A DNA stretch of 64,000 nucleotides from an uncultured Alistipes sp. (lineage in GTDB: Bacteria > Bacteroidota > Bacteroidia > Bacteroidales > Rikenellaceae). Shown here in pieces: positions 18,318-26,858 of the stretch. The position numbers and the translations under genes are program-made. Where the stretch lies: the NCBI RefSeq assembly GCF_910580175.1, contig NZ_CAJTXD010000001.1, positions 349,552 through 413,551 on the forward strand, read 5' to 3'. The notes beneath the pieces are model-generated. The model did no database searches. It saw only the letters and a program-made list of their open reading frames with translations, and was not told the origin of the DNA. The number at the start of each line of letters is the position of its first letter. Position 1 is the stretch's first letter.

Positions 18318-19814
18318 ATGTTCAAACAACCCAAAGGTCTGATTGCCGCGGCCCTCGCCAACACGGGCGAACGCTTCGGCTTCTACACCATGATGGCCAT
18401 CCTGACGCTTTTCCTGATGTCGAAATTCGGCATCGACGGCGAGCAGGCGGGCAAGATCTACTCCTTCTTCTACACCTCGATCTACATCCTGGCCCTGGCG
18501 GGCGGTCTGATCGCCGACCGGCTGCGCAACTACAAAGGAACGATCATCGCCGGCATTCTGGTCATGACGCTGGGCTATGTCGTACTGATGATGCCCTGGA
18601 TTTCGTCCCGGGCGCTGGTCGTGGGCGCCCTGATGGTCATCGCGTTCGGCAACGGACTCTTCAAAGGCAACCTCCAGGCGCTCGTGGGGCAGCTCTACGA
18701 CAACGAACAATACGCCAAGCTGCGCGACACGGGATTCCAAATCTTCTACATGTTCATCAACATCGGCGCCATGGTCGCACCGTTCGCCGCCGTGGGCGTG
18801 CGCAACTGGTGGCTCCGCACGCAGGGATTCCTCTATAACTCCGACCTTTCGGCCCTCTGCCACGCTTTCAACAACGGCACCATGACCGAGGAAGTGATGA
18901 ACGGCCGCTTCTCCGAGCTGGCCGCGCAGGTAAGCCTCAACGGCGCCCCGGCCGACCTGGCCGTCTTCGCCCAAGAATACCTGACGGCGTTCAACACCGG
19001 ATTCCACTATGCGTTCGGCGTGGCGATCGTGGCCATGCTCTTCTCGCTGGTGGTCTTCCTTTTCAGCAAGAAGAACCTGCCCGACCCGCAGGGCGCAACG
19101 GACAAGAAGACGGTTTCGAAAGCCGAAATCCAGCAGGACGCCCGCGAAATCAAACAACGTCTCTACGCGTTGTTCGCCGTCTTCGCCGTGGTAATCTTCT
19201 TCTGGTTCTCGTTCCACCAAAACGGACTGACGCTGACGCTGTTCGCTCAAGACTACACGCGTCTCGAAATCTTCGGCGCTCCCATTTCGGCCGAAATCTT
19301 CCAGTCGGCCAACCCCATCTGCGTGGTCGCTCTCACGCCGATCGTCATCGCCATCTTCGCCTGGCTACGCAACCGCGGCAAGGAACCCTCGACCCCGATG
19401 AAGATCGCCATCGGCATGGGCATCGCCGCTGCGGCATACGTGTTGATGGTCTTCGGTTCGCTGGGACTGCCCGGCCGTGCCGAAGTCGAAGCCATGGGCG
19501 GTCTGACCACCGCAGAGCGTGTGACGCCCTGGCTGCTGGTCGCCACATATCTGATTCTGACGGTCGCCGAGCTGTTCATCTCGCCGCTGGGCCTCTCGTT
19601 CGTCTCGAAAGTCGCGCCGCAGAAGCTCCAAGGTCTGATGCAGGGGTGCTGGCTGGGTGCCACGGCCCTGGGCAACGGCCTGCTTTTCATCGGCCCGATC
19701 CTCTACAACAAGATTTCGATTTCGGCGACCTGGACGGTCTTCGTCGTGGTCTGCGGCCTCTCGATGCTGGTCATGCTGGCTATGGTCAAGTGGCTGGAGC
19801 GCGTTACCGAATAA
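18318..19814 (+). CDS. POT family di-/tripeptide:proton symporter
   Basis: Inner-membrane peptide importer of the major facilitator superfamily. I prefer the ATG at 18318 (MFKQPKGLIAAAL) over an in-frame one 66 bp upstream, which precedes the -7 promoter element. The 498-aa protein begins with GERFGFYTMMAILTLFL, the family E-R-F motif in helix 1, and has about 12-14 hydrophobic helices. A cytosolic charged loop near residues 255-285 (KKNLPDPQGATDKKTVSKAE) lies mid-protein. The late conserved ELFISPLGLSFVSKVAP matches the POT signature in helix 10. A perfect terminator follows. Confidence 0.92.
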   Translation: MFKQPKGLIAAALANTGERFGFYTMMAILTLFLMSKFGIDGEQAGKIYSFFYTSIYILALAGGLIADRLRNYKGTIIAGILVMTLGYVVLMMPWISSRALVVGALMVIAFGNGLFKGNLQALVGQLYDNEQYAKLRDTGFQIFYMFINIGAMVAPFAAVGVRNWWLRTQGFLYNSDLSALCHAFNNGTMTEEVMNGRFSELAAQVSLNGAPADLAVFAQEYLTAFNTGFHYAFGVAIVAMLFSLVVFLFSKKNLPDPQGATDKKTVSKAEIQQDAREIKQRLYALFAVFAVVIFFWFSFHQNGLTLTLFAQDYTRLEIFGAPISAEIFQSANPICVVALTPIVIAIFAWLRNRGKEPSTPMKIAIGMGIAAAAYVLMVFGSLGLPGRAEVEAMGGLTTAERVTPWLLVATYLILTVAELFISPLGLSFVSKVAPQKLQGLMQGCWLGATALGNGLLFIGPILYNKISISATWTVFVVVCGLSMLVMLAMVKWLERVTE

Positions 19815-19838
19815 GAAACGCCGTTCCTTGCATAAACG

Positions 19839-19875
19839 AACCGGGCATCCTCCGTCGGAGGATGCCCGGTTTCTC
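19839..19875. terminator. Bidirectional intrinsic terminator between POT and NMO genes
   Basis: A perfect 15-bp stem, 19839-19853 with 19857-19871, has a 3-nt loop (GTC) and is followed by TTTCT on the plus strand. It sits between two convergent genes and can serve both. Confidence 0.85.
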
Positions 19876-19889
19876 ATAGGGAAGCAAGT

Positions 19890-20996
19890 TTATCGCTCGG
19901 CCGTGCCGAAACGCTGAAGCGTCCCACGCAACGAAAACTTATCGTACTCGTCGCGCAACGACGCGATCAACTCGCGCACCGACTGGATCTTCTCGGCCCG
20001 CCAGGCATTGGCGCCGCAAAAAGCATAGCCGTTCTGCAACTTACCCTTGAAAGCGTTGTAGAGCGCCAGCATGATGCAATAGGGGCTGTGCGTCACATCG
20101 CAGGTCTTGATGCAGTCGAACGGGCAGGCCTTGGGACGCTTCAACCCCTCCTTGACCCGTTCGAGGAACGAACTGCGGAGCGCCCGGCCCGGCATGCCGA
20201 CGGGACTCTCGATGATCTCGATATCCTGGGGCTGCGCGTCGATGTAACTCTGCTTGAAGGCCGGATCGGCGTCGCACTCCTCCGTGGTAACGAAGCGCGT
20301 GCCCATCTGCACCCCCTCGGCGCCCAGCTCCATGATGCGGTAGATGTCCTCGCCGGTATAGATGCCGCCGCCGGCGATTACCGGAATATGGCAGCCGTGT
20401 TCGGCGCCGAACGCATCGACCTCTTTCACGATCTCCGGCACCAGCTTCTCCAACGCATAATCCGCATCCTCGATCTGCTCGCGCTTGTAACCCAGATGTC
20501 CTCCCGCCTTAGGCCCCTCGACCACGATGGCGTCGGGCACGTAATGGTACTCCGAGAACCATTTGCGGCACAACAACGCTGCGGCCCGGGCCGACGAGAC
20601 GATGGGCGCCAACTTGGTTCTGGCCCCCTCGGGCAAGAACGACGGCAGGTTGAGCGGCAGTCCGGCGCCCGAGAAGATGATGTCGGCTTTCTCGGCGACG
20701 GCCGTGCGCACCATGTCGGCGAAATTGGACATGGCGACCATGACGTTCACGCCGATGATGCCGCGCGTAGCCTCGCGAGCCTTGCGCAACTCCTGCTTCA
20801 GGCCCCAGATCGAAGCAGCCCGGTAATCCTTCGAATAGTCGTTGTAGATCGCTCCCAGGCCGGCCGAGGAGATTACCCCGATGCCGCCCTCGTCGGCCAC
20901 GGCCGAAGCCAGGCCCGCCAGCGATATGCCCACGCCCATGCCGCCCTGCACGATGGGGACGGAGGCGCACAAATTTCCGATTTTCAATGATTTCAT
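19890..20996 (-). CDS. Nitronate monooxygenase / FabK-like flavoprotein with Cys-rich C-terminus
   Basis: FMN-dependent TIM-barrel protein of the 2-nitropropane dioxygenase family. The start MKSLKIGNLCASVPIVQGGM carries the conserved PIVQGGMGVGIS phosphate-side motif. Others are IVVEGPKAGGHLGY (family catalytic His region), VIAGGGIYTGEDIYR and GAEGVQMGTRFVTTEEC. At about residue 290 the protein has CPFDCIKTCDVTHSPYC, four Cys in a compact group that the classical enzyme lacks and that could bind a metal or Fe-S cluster (inference). Length 368 aa. The physiological substrate is unknown; in anaerobes these proteins may be reductases rather than oxygenases. A -7 element (TATATTTG) lies at 21030-21023. 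Confidence 0.82.
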   Translation of the reverse strand: MKSLKIGNLCASVPIVQGGMGVGISLAGLASAVADEGGIGVISSAGLGAIYNDYSKDYRAASIWGLKQELRKAREATRGIIGVNVMVAMSNFADMVRTAVAEKADIIFSGAGLPLNLPSFLPEGARTKLAPIVSSARAAALLCRKWFSEYHYVPDAIVVEGPKAGGHLGYKREQIEDADYALEKLVPEIVKEVDAFGAEHGCHIPVIAGGGIYTGEDIYRIMELGAEGVQMGTRFVTTEECDADPAFKQSYIDAQPQDIEIIESPVGMPGRALRSSFLERVKEGLKRPKACPFDCIKTCDVTHSPYCIMLALYNAFKGKLQNGYAFCGANAWRAEKIQSVRELIASLRDEYDKFSLRGTLQRFGTAER

Positions 20997-21069
20997 TCAG
21001 ACGTATGTATAAAAGTAACGGGCAAATATAGGCATTTTAAGACGAATAATTCGGAAATCGGGAACAATT

Positions 21070-22608
21070 TTACAAAAACCGCACTCCGCATAGTTTTCGC
21101 CGTCCCTCGTCGGAAGCCTCGCGCTCGACGATGCCCGTCAGCACGTCGGCCGCATCGTGCCAACGGTTGGCGCGGAACTGCCGCCGGTAGGTAGTCAGGT
21201 GGGCGTAGAGTTCGGGCCAGCGGAGGTTCCAACCCCGCGGAAAGCGCAGCAGATGCAACGCCGTGGCTGCATTGGAGAGGATGCGGGCCTCCTTGTTGCC
21301 GTGCTGGTGGAACCACTCGATGCGCACGTCGGGCGCCAGCCGCTGCACGGCCCGCGCGAAACCCCGCCCGCCGTTATTGCTCTCGACGGCGGCCTGCCGC
21401 GTGCCCGAACGTACCAGCATCTCGGCCACCGCCCGCTCGGTAACCTCCATCGGCTCGCGCGAGTAGACGGCGTCGGTCAAATAGATCGTTCCGTCGACAT
21501 CGACCGCATAAGAGAGCGAACACAGATAATCGTCGCCCGTGTCGGCCGTGTCGGTATAGTTGCCGTAGCGGACGATCTCGCGGGGCAGCGCGTCGTACTC
21601 GGCGAAGTTGGCCCCGTAGAGCAACCCCTCGCGGGCCGAAGGGTGCCCTTGGTACATGGCTTCGAACTGCAAAGGATCGAGCCGCCGCTTGGCCGCCAGC
21701 AACGCCGCGCCGTGCTGCGCCTCCCACAGCGCCTCGCCCGGTGCCCGCGGGTCGATTTCGGAGCGGGGCGACGCCTTGACGGCCTCGAAGTTGAGATGCA
21801 CCCACTCGTCGTCGGCCAACGTGTCGAGCTGCGCCCACGAAACGAACTCCCTGACCGGCTCGCGCGCCATGATCGTGCCGATCAAATCTTCCTCGTGCCA
21901 ACGCGTAAAGACGATCAACTCGCGCGAAGCGTTGTGCATGCGAGTCCGCACGACCGAAGTGTACCACTCCCAACAATTGGCACGGATGAGCGGCGAATTA
22001 GCCTCCAAAGCATCCTTATAGAGGTCGTCGAGAATGAAGCAGTCGACCCGGTTGCCCGTGAGCGACCCCTCGCGGCCCACCGACAACAGACCGCCCCGGC
22101 GGCCGATGATCTCCACCTCGTCGGCCGTACGAATGTAACTTGGTGGCTTGGAACCGCGCTTGATGGTGGTTGCGGGGAAGATGCCGCCATATTCGCGCGA
22201 TTCGAGAATGCGCTGCACCCGCCGGTTGAACTTCGACGCCAAGGCCCCCGAATAGGAAGCTATGGCCACGCGGCAATCGGGATCGAGACCCAACACATAG
22301 GCAGGCAGCAAGGTCGTAGCGCCGACGCTCTTGCCGTGCTGGGGCGGCATGGTAACGATCAACCGCCGCACGCGCCCCCGGGCGAAAGCCTCCAACAACC
22401 TATAATAAGTACGGTGGAAAACCTGCAACTCCAAAAAGGGATAGACCTCCGATGCAAAATCGGAGAACGACAGCACGGCGGCCGAAAGATCGGGAGATTT
22501 CGAAGGCTCGGGAAAGTCCGTACGCACCATGCTCGGCGCATTCGGCACGGGAACAAAAACCTCTGCGGGAGCGCTTCCCGCAGAGGAAAAATCGGTTTTT
22601 GATTTCAT
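21070..22608 (-). CDS. Phage-type terminase large subunit (solitary)
   Basis: DNA-packaging ATPase/nuclease of tailed phages, here without any head, portal or tail gene nearby. The start chosen is ATG 22608 (MKSKTDFSSAG); the frame stays open further upstream. The ATPase part has Walker A IVTMPPQHGKSVG and Walker B CFILDDLYKD. The nuclease part shows YAVDVDGTIYLTDAVY (acidic), AAVESNNGGRGFA and a late HDAADVLTG block, consistent with an intact RNase H-like fold. Length 512 aa is normal. Within the first 20 codons lies a strong hairpin (22560-22586). A remnant or domesticated prophage gene is the simplest view. Confidence 0.85.
   Translation of the reverse strand: MKSKTDFSSAGSAPAEVFVPVPNAPSMVRTDFPEPSKSPDLSAAVLSFSDFASEVYPFLELQVFHRTYYRLLEAFARGRVRRLIVTMPPQHGKSVGATTLLPAYVLGLDPDCRVAIASYSGALASKFNRRVQRILESREYGGIFPATTIKRGSKPPSYIRTADEVEIIGRRGGLLSVGREGSLTGNRVDCFILDDLYKDALEANSPLIRANCWEWYTSVVRTRMHNASRELIVFTRWHEEDLIGTIMAREPVREFVSWAQLDTLADDEWVHLNFEAVKASPRSEIDPRAPGEALWEAQHGAALLAAKRRLDPLQFEAMYQGHPSAREGLLYGANFAEYDALPREIVRYGNYTDTADTGDDYLCSLSYAVDVDGTIYLTDAVYSREPMEVTERAVAEMLVRSGTRQAAVESNNGGRGFARAVQRLAPDVRIEWFHQHGNKEARILSNAATALHLLRFPRGWNLRWPELYAHLTTYRRQFRANRWHDAADVLTGIVEREASDEGRRKLCGVRFL
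22560..22591. terminator. Terminator-like hairpin inside the terminase 5' end
   Basis: A perfect 11-bp stem CCTCTGCGGGA (22560-22570) with TCCCGCAGAGG (22576-22586) has a 5-nt loop. On the minus strand it is followed by TTTTTG, on the plus strand by AAAAAT. It would act as an intrinsic terminator for minus-strand transcripts just after the start of the terminase gene. It may mean that translation really starts at a later Met (22530), or that the gene is attenuated. Confidence 0.6.
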
Positions 22609-22900
22609 GGCAATGTTTATTTCATGCACCTTTCCGACCTGTGCATAGTCCGAACGAGATCGGCACAGCACTCGGCCTATTGAAAAGGATCGATTTTTGA
22701 ACCCCTTGCGCGGCGCCGCGACAGGCGGGTTCGACAAAAGACGGTTCCGGCGGGCGGCGCCGCGCCCCAGGCGGGAAAGAAACCGAAACACAAAGAAAGG
22801 AAAAGACAGAAAGGCGGCTCTTCGAAAAGACGGACTGCGGTTTTGGGGAAGACGGATTGCTCCGGACAGCCGCGTTCCTGTCAACGGAGCGTATTACGGA
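22609..22900. other. Leader between terminase and the 97-aa gene
   Basis: 292 bp without a supported gene. It contains a GC-rich core with the perfect 12-bp palindrome CGCGGCGCCGCG at 22709-22720 and a second GGCGCCGCG shortly after. The open frame on the minus strand runs in phase with the terminase but has no convincing start or conserved-looking content. Confidence 0.4.
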
Positions 22901-23194
22901 TCACGAATTCCTTATTACATTCCGAAGATCGTCGAACGAAAAGTCGTTGAGCATTTCGCCGTCGGGCGCTACGGTGTGGAACTCCCACCACACGGGTACC
23001 AGATCGACGATCGCATCCTCCTCGCCTTCAGGCAGCGACACACGGCGACGATAGACGATTACCGAAGCCGTCAAGCGCCACGCCACGCCGTCGGCCGCCG
23101 CATCGACCGATCCCGAAAAATAGTTGCTTGCGCCGATGGCCTCCGCGAGCGACGCCGCGACCTGCCCGTAAAGTTCAGATGAAACCGAATACAT
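22901..23194 (-). CDS. Small hypothetical protein (97 aa) divergent from the S24 repressor
   Basis: Not recognised. The product begins MYSVSSELYGQVAASLAEAI and has a mixed alpha/beta pattern with a Trp-rich centre (DLVPVWWEFHTVAPDGEML) and no signal peptide. Base composition and codon use look native. It starts at ATG 23194, about 70 bp from a facing pair of promoter elements, and is transcribed away from the S24 repressor and toward the terminase. The position suggests a function tied to the terminase-repressor unit, such as a small phage-derived accessory protein (inference). Confidence 0.7.
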   Translation of the reverse strand: MYSVSSELYGQVAASLAEAIGASNYFSGSVDAAADGVAWRLTASVIVYRRRVSLPEGEEDAIVDLVPVWWEFHTVAPDGEMLNDFSFDDLRNVIRNS

Positions 23195-23247
23195 GACTGA
23201 TAATTAAAGGATTTTTTCAGAAAAACTTGGCATGCAAAAATAAATTG

Positions 23248-23272
23248 CTTAACTTTGCAGGACAAAGATAAG
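23248..23272. promoter_or_regulatory. 25-bp inverted repeat with two facing -7 elements (candidate operator)
   Basis: CTTAACTTTG (23248-23257) and CAAAGATAAG (23263-23272) are inverted copies with one mismatch around a 5-bp centre. The left arm contains TAACTTTG, a -7 element for the S24 repressor gene (with a CTTG 20 nt upstream). The right arm read on the minus strand contains TATCTTTG, a -7 element for the 97-aa gene and terminase. The two promoters therefore overlap and face each other, and a protein bound to the repeat would block both. Confidence 0.7.
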
Positions 23273-23339
23273 TTCAAATATTGAATTTTCAATCGCCGCG
23301 CAGCTTTTTTTTACTATAATTTTTTTCGATAGGACAATC

Positions 23340-24011
23340 ATGAACGAACGGGTAAAATCGATACGCAAGCAACTCGGCATGACGCAAGAACAACTGGCCC
23401 AACGTCTTGGCATCGGCAAGGCGGCCCTTTCGATGATCGAGACGGGCAAAGCCAAGCTCTCGGCACGCAACCGCAACATCCTGGTTCAAGATTTGAACGT
23501 AAACCCCGAGTGGCTCGAAACCGGACGCGGCGCGATGTTCAACGCCGAACCTGACCTGACGGCCTACATGCACCGCACCGACAACTCGCTGCCCATGCAG
23601 AGCGTGCCGCTCTACTCGATCGAAGGCACGGCGGGACTGGTGCCGCTCTTCGCCGACCAGGCACACACCAAACCGCTGAACTTCATACACATCCCCAACC
23701 TGCCCAAATGCGACGGCGCGATCTACATCGTGGGCGACTCGATGTACCCGCTGCTCAAAAGCGGCGACATCGTGCTGTACAAGCAGCTGCACGACATCAA
23801 CGACATCTTCTGGGGCGACATGTATCTGCTGTCGATCGACATCGACGGCGAAGAATACGTGACGGTAAAATACATTCAGAAATCCGAACGCGAAGGCTAC
23901 GTCAAACTGGTAAGTCAGAACCCCCACCATGCCGACAAGGATGTGGCTCTCGACCGCATCCGGGCCATTGCTCTGGTCAAGGCCAGCATCCGCATGAATT
24001 CGATCCGATAG
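23340..24011 (+). CDS. XRE-S24 (LexA/CI-like) transcriptional repressor
   Basis: DNA-binding repressor with a self-cleaving-type peptidase domain. Residues 1-60 form an XRE helix-turn-helix (MTQEQLAQRLGIGKAALSMI). Residues about 85-220 form the S24 fold with nucleophile Ser134 in VGDSMYPLLKSGD and general base Lys177 in VTVKYIQ. An Ala98-Gly99 pair in EGTAGLVPL lies at the expected distance for the cleavage loop, so autocleavage is possible. Length 223 aa. It is transcribed divergently from the 97-aa gene and terminase, and its own promoter lies in an inverted repeat, as expected for an autoregulated phage-type switch. Confidence 0.88.
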   Translation: MNERVKSIRKQLGMTQEQLAQRLGIGKAALSMIETGKAKLSARNRNILVQDLNVNPEWLETGRGAMFNAEPDLTAYMHRTDNSLPMQSVPLYSIEGTAGLVPLFADQAHTKPLNFIHIPNLPKCDGAIYIVGDSMYPLLKSGDIVLYKQLHDINDIFWGDMYLLSIDIDGEEYVTVKYIQKSEREGYVKLVSQNPHHADKDVALDRIRAIALVKASIRMNSIR

Positions 24012-24553
24012 CAAGCAAAAAGGCGCGGACTTCTATCCGGTTCCATTTATCCGACCGCCTGCTTTCCTCTGTCTTCCTTCTGCCTTTCCTCTGACCGTTC
24101 TCCGTAACGCACCGCACAAGACGGTCGGCCATACGCATTTTCTGCATCTTTTGCGACCGCAACATCCAATTTGCGACAATACACCTATGTTATATAGGCT
24201 CCTACCTATTGTATTGAGCAGAATCTACCAATAAATCAACGCATTACAGCCAACAGGATCAAAATAGATCCAAAGGTATGCTGTTTAATCGTTAAACCCG
24301 ATTGCAAATCGAAACAGAATTCGAGCACAAACAGCATATTCATAATCGTTTCCAAAATATCGCTAACAGACTGAAAGCTATTTCAAAAAGTTCGAAAAAT
24401 AATCCAAAAAATCGCTACGACAATACCATTTATCGGTTAACTTTGCCCTTGACCGGTTGAGTTTGCAGACCCGCAGCAACGCATCGTTTCCGCATTCCGT
24501 CCGCAGGTTTCCAAACCGGAACAACCCTATCTTTAACCCTTAAACCCAAGCGT
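24012..24553. other. Intergenic region before the DUF4906 operon
   Basis: 542 bp, AT-richer than the surroundings, with no supported gene. It contains an inverted repeat TATGCTGTTT (24277-24286) / AAACAGCATA (24329-24338) with a 42-bp centre. Near its end is a good -7 element TAACTTTG (24438-24445), about 110 bp before the DUF4906 start. A long 5' leader of the surface-lipoprotein operon is likely. Confidence 0.5.
24438..24445 (+). promoter_or_regulatory. -7 promoter element of the DUF4906-SusCD operon
   Basis: TAACTTTG matches TAnnTTTG. A clear TTTG at -33 is not present, so only the -7 half is supported. Transcription would give a leader of roughly 100 nt before the ATG at 24554. Confidence 0.5.
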
Positions 24554-26833
24554 ATGAGCAACTTCTGTCTCAACCTGAAGAGCATGGCCCTCCGGGGCTT
24601 TTGCGTCGTGGCCCTGATCGCCGCCGCATGCGAGAACGACGACACGCACCAGTGTCCCGAACCGCCGACCGTTGTCGACAACGGCGCACCCGTCCAAGCC
24701 GGCGATCCCGTAGAAGCAAGCCTTTCGATCGGCATGCGCGCCACCGACAACTCGGTGCACACCTATGCTGCACAGCCGCGTGCCGAACGTTCGGTCGACG
24801 ACCTCTGGATTCTGGAATACGGCACCGACGGCACCTGCCTGGCCGCGAAGAAGATCGGCAGCTACGCTTTGGGCGAAGAAATCAAGGTCGACCTGATCGC
24901 CGGCACGGGCGTCGACCTCTATGCCATCGCCGGAGCCGGCGAGACCTCGTTCGAGGGGCTGTCGCTCGACGAACTCAAGGCTACGCATTGGGGGGGGGAA
25001 TCCGTTACGCTGGAATCGCTTCCCTACTCGGCCCATGCCCAAGTCGACATCTGCTTCGCCAACTTCTCAAGCAAAGAACTTGTCCTGGAACACATCGGCT
25101 CGGAAATCAAGATCGCCTACATTCCCGACCCGACCACGCCCTATGAAGTTTCCTCCTACCAGCTCCGCAACGTCCCGAAGAAATTCCATTTCATCTCGGG
25201 CGCTCCCGTCTCCGCTGAAGACGTGGAAGACAAAGAGATCATCGTCGACAACCTCGGCGACACCTATACCTACATCATCCCCGAAAACCTCCAAGGCGTA
25301 GACGAAACCATTACCAATGCCAAGGACAAGATGACCGACAAACCGGCGACCTACGTCGAAGTCAAAGGCGCTTACGAGGCACCGGAAATCGCCATGTCCT
25401 ACAAGGTGTCGTGGAAAATGTTCCTCGGCGAAAACAACACCAACGATTTCAACCTCCTGCGCAATAAGCGCTATTCTTTCGTAGGCAACCTCCGCATGGA
25501 GGACGAAACCGACCATCGTGCCGATGTCGATGCCATCGCGGCGCCCTACCGGCAGCCCGAAAGCAACTGCTACATGCTTACGCCCGATGCAGCCCATGCA
25601 CTGGCCATTCCTGTGAGCCGCGTCAACACGTTCTGGAAGTCGGTCGACAGCCGCAACGAACTCTACGACGGCGAGAACGACTCGCCCATTCAGAAGTGGG
25701 CCGTAAAAGTCATCTGGTCGGACAGCAGCAACGAACTGATTGCTTTCGAGAAGTCCGAAGGCGCCGAAGCCGATGAATACTTCATCGTGAAACCCGCCGG
25801 AACGGGCGCCGAAGGCAATGTCGTGATAGGCATCTACGACGCCACCGCCGGCAGCGACATCGACGTGGCTACCGCCTCGCCGCTCTGGAGCTGGCATATC
25901 TGGGTCACGGCCTACAACCCCGGCGACGGCAATTGGGTGGCCCTGCCCGAGTTCGACCCGTCGATGGAAATCTACCCCAACCAGCCCGGGGCGAGCACGC
26001 CCAACAGCTATGCCCGCCGCATAGCTTTCCCGGTCGCCAACGGCAAGATCTACCAGTACAACAGCCTTACCAGCACCAGCAACTTCGGCATTCTGACCAA
26101 CGGCGAGACCATCATGGACCGCAACCTGGGCGCCACGAGCATCGACAAGGCGCAGTTCGACAAGACCGTGGGTCTCTACTACCAGTGGGGCCGCAAAGAC
26201 CCCTTCAGCGCCCCGAACGGCGACGCCTCGGGCATCGACTTCAGCGTGGAGGATAAACAAACCCTCGCCTTTGCCGTACAGAATCCCACGAAGTTCATCT
26301 GCGGCATCGGCAACTGGCTGAACACCAACGACACCAAACTATGGAACGAGGGGTCGAACTACACTCCCGTCAAGTCGATCTACGACCCGTGTCCCGCAGG
26401 ATGGATGCTGCCCAACGGCAATGCCTACAATCCGTTTACCGTGGGTTCCTCCACCAATTCTTGGACTGCCTCGTCCATCTGGTCGCAACCCAATCTGAAA
26501 AAATGCGAATCGCTCGGCTATGCCACGGCGCAGGAAGCGGCCGACGCATTCGACAACGGCTATTTATTCTGGCACAACGACTTGCAGATATGGTTCCCTG
26601 CCGGCGGCTACATCAACGGCAAAAAAGTGCAGGAATACAAAAGCTGGGGCAAATGGTGGTGCAACCTGCTCAACGGCAACAAGGGCGCAGCCTACCGCAT
26701 GCAGGCCTACGACGCCACGGAGGATAGCGACAACCGCTACGATCTCTACCTGTGCGTCAACGACGGCATAGGCTCCAATTCCTCCATGAGTGTAGCGATG
26801 CCCGTGCGCTGCGTACTCGAAATCAAGAACTGA
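24554..26833 (+). CDS. DUF4906-type surface lipoprotein with FISUMP-like C-terminal domain (1)
   Basis: A 759-aa predicted lipoprotein: the signal ALRGFCVVALIAAAC ends in a lipobox with Cys followed by END, an acidic +2/+3 context common in surface-exported Bacteroidetes lipoproteins. The first half is fimbrillin/DUF4906-like (VDDLWILEYGTDG, ... NRRSF-type strands, then NCYMLTPDAAHALAIPVSRV). The second half has LWSWHIWVTAY, IMDRNLGATS, GLYYQWGRKDPF and DPCPAGWMLPNG, the pattern of FISUMP-like domains. It is the first gene of the SusCD operon and is followed after 25 bp by a paralogue. A run of nine G lies at 24990-24998. Possible roles are glycan/peptide binding or a fimbrial tip-like adhesin; not decided. 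Confidence 0.82.
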   Translation: MSNFCLNLKSMALRGFCVVALIAAACENDDTHQCPEPPTVVDNGAPVQAGDPVEASLSIGMRATDNSVHTYAAQPRAERSVDDLWILEYGTDGTCLAAKKIGSYALGEEIKVDLIAGTGVDLYAIAGAGETSFEGLSLDELKATHWGGESVTLESLPYSAHAQVDICFANFSSKELVLEHIGSEIKIAYIPDPTTPYEVSSYQLRNVPKKFHFISGAPVSAEDVEDKEIIVDNLGDTYTYIIPENLQGVDETITNAKDKMTDKPATYVEVKGAYEAPEIAMSYKVSWKMFLGENNTNDFNLLRNKRYSFVGNLRMEDETDHRADVDAIAAPYRQPESNCYMLTPDAAHALAIPVSRVNTFWKSVDSRNELYDGENDSPIQKWAVKVIWSDSSNELIAFEKSEGAEADEYFIVKPAGTGAEGNVVIGIYDATAGSDIDVATASPLWSWHIWVTAYNPGDGNWVALPEFDPSMEIYPNQPGASTPNSYARRIAFPVANGKIYQYNSLTSTSNFGILTNGETIMDRNLGATSIDKAQFDKTVGLYYQWGRKDPFSAPNGDASGIDFSVEDKQTLAFAVQNPTKFICGIGNWLNTNDTKLWNEGSNYTPVKSIYDPCPAGWMLPNGNAYNPFTVGSSTNSWTASSIWSQPNLKKCESLGYATAQEAADAFDNGYLFWHNDLQIWFPAGGYINGKKVQEYKSWGKWWCNLLNGNKGAAYRMQAYDATEDSDNRYDLYLCVNDGIGSNSSMSVAMPVRCVLEIKN

Positions 26834-26858
26834 TCTTTCTTTCCAAACCCGATATACC

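Noticed and set aside
22709..22720. GC-rich 12-bp palindrome as a phage cos or pac site
   Set aside because: Nothing beyond the palindrome supports it, and no other packaging genes are present.
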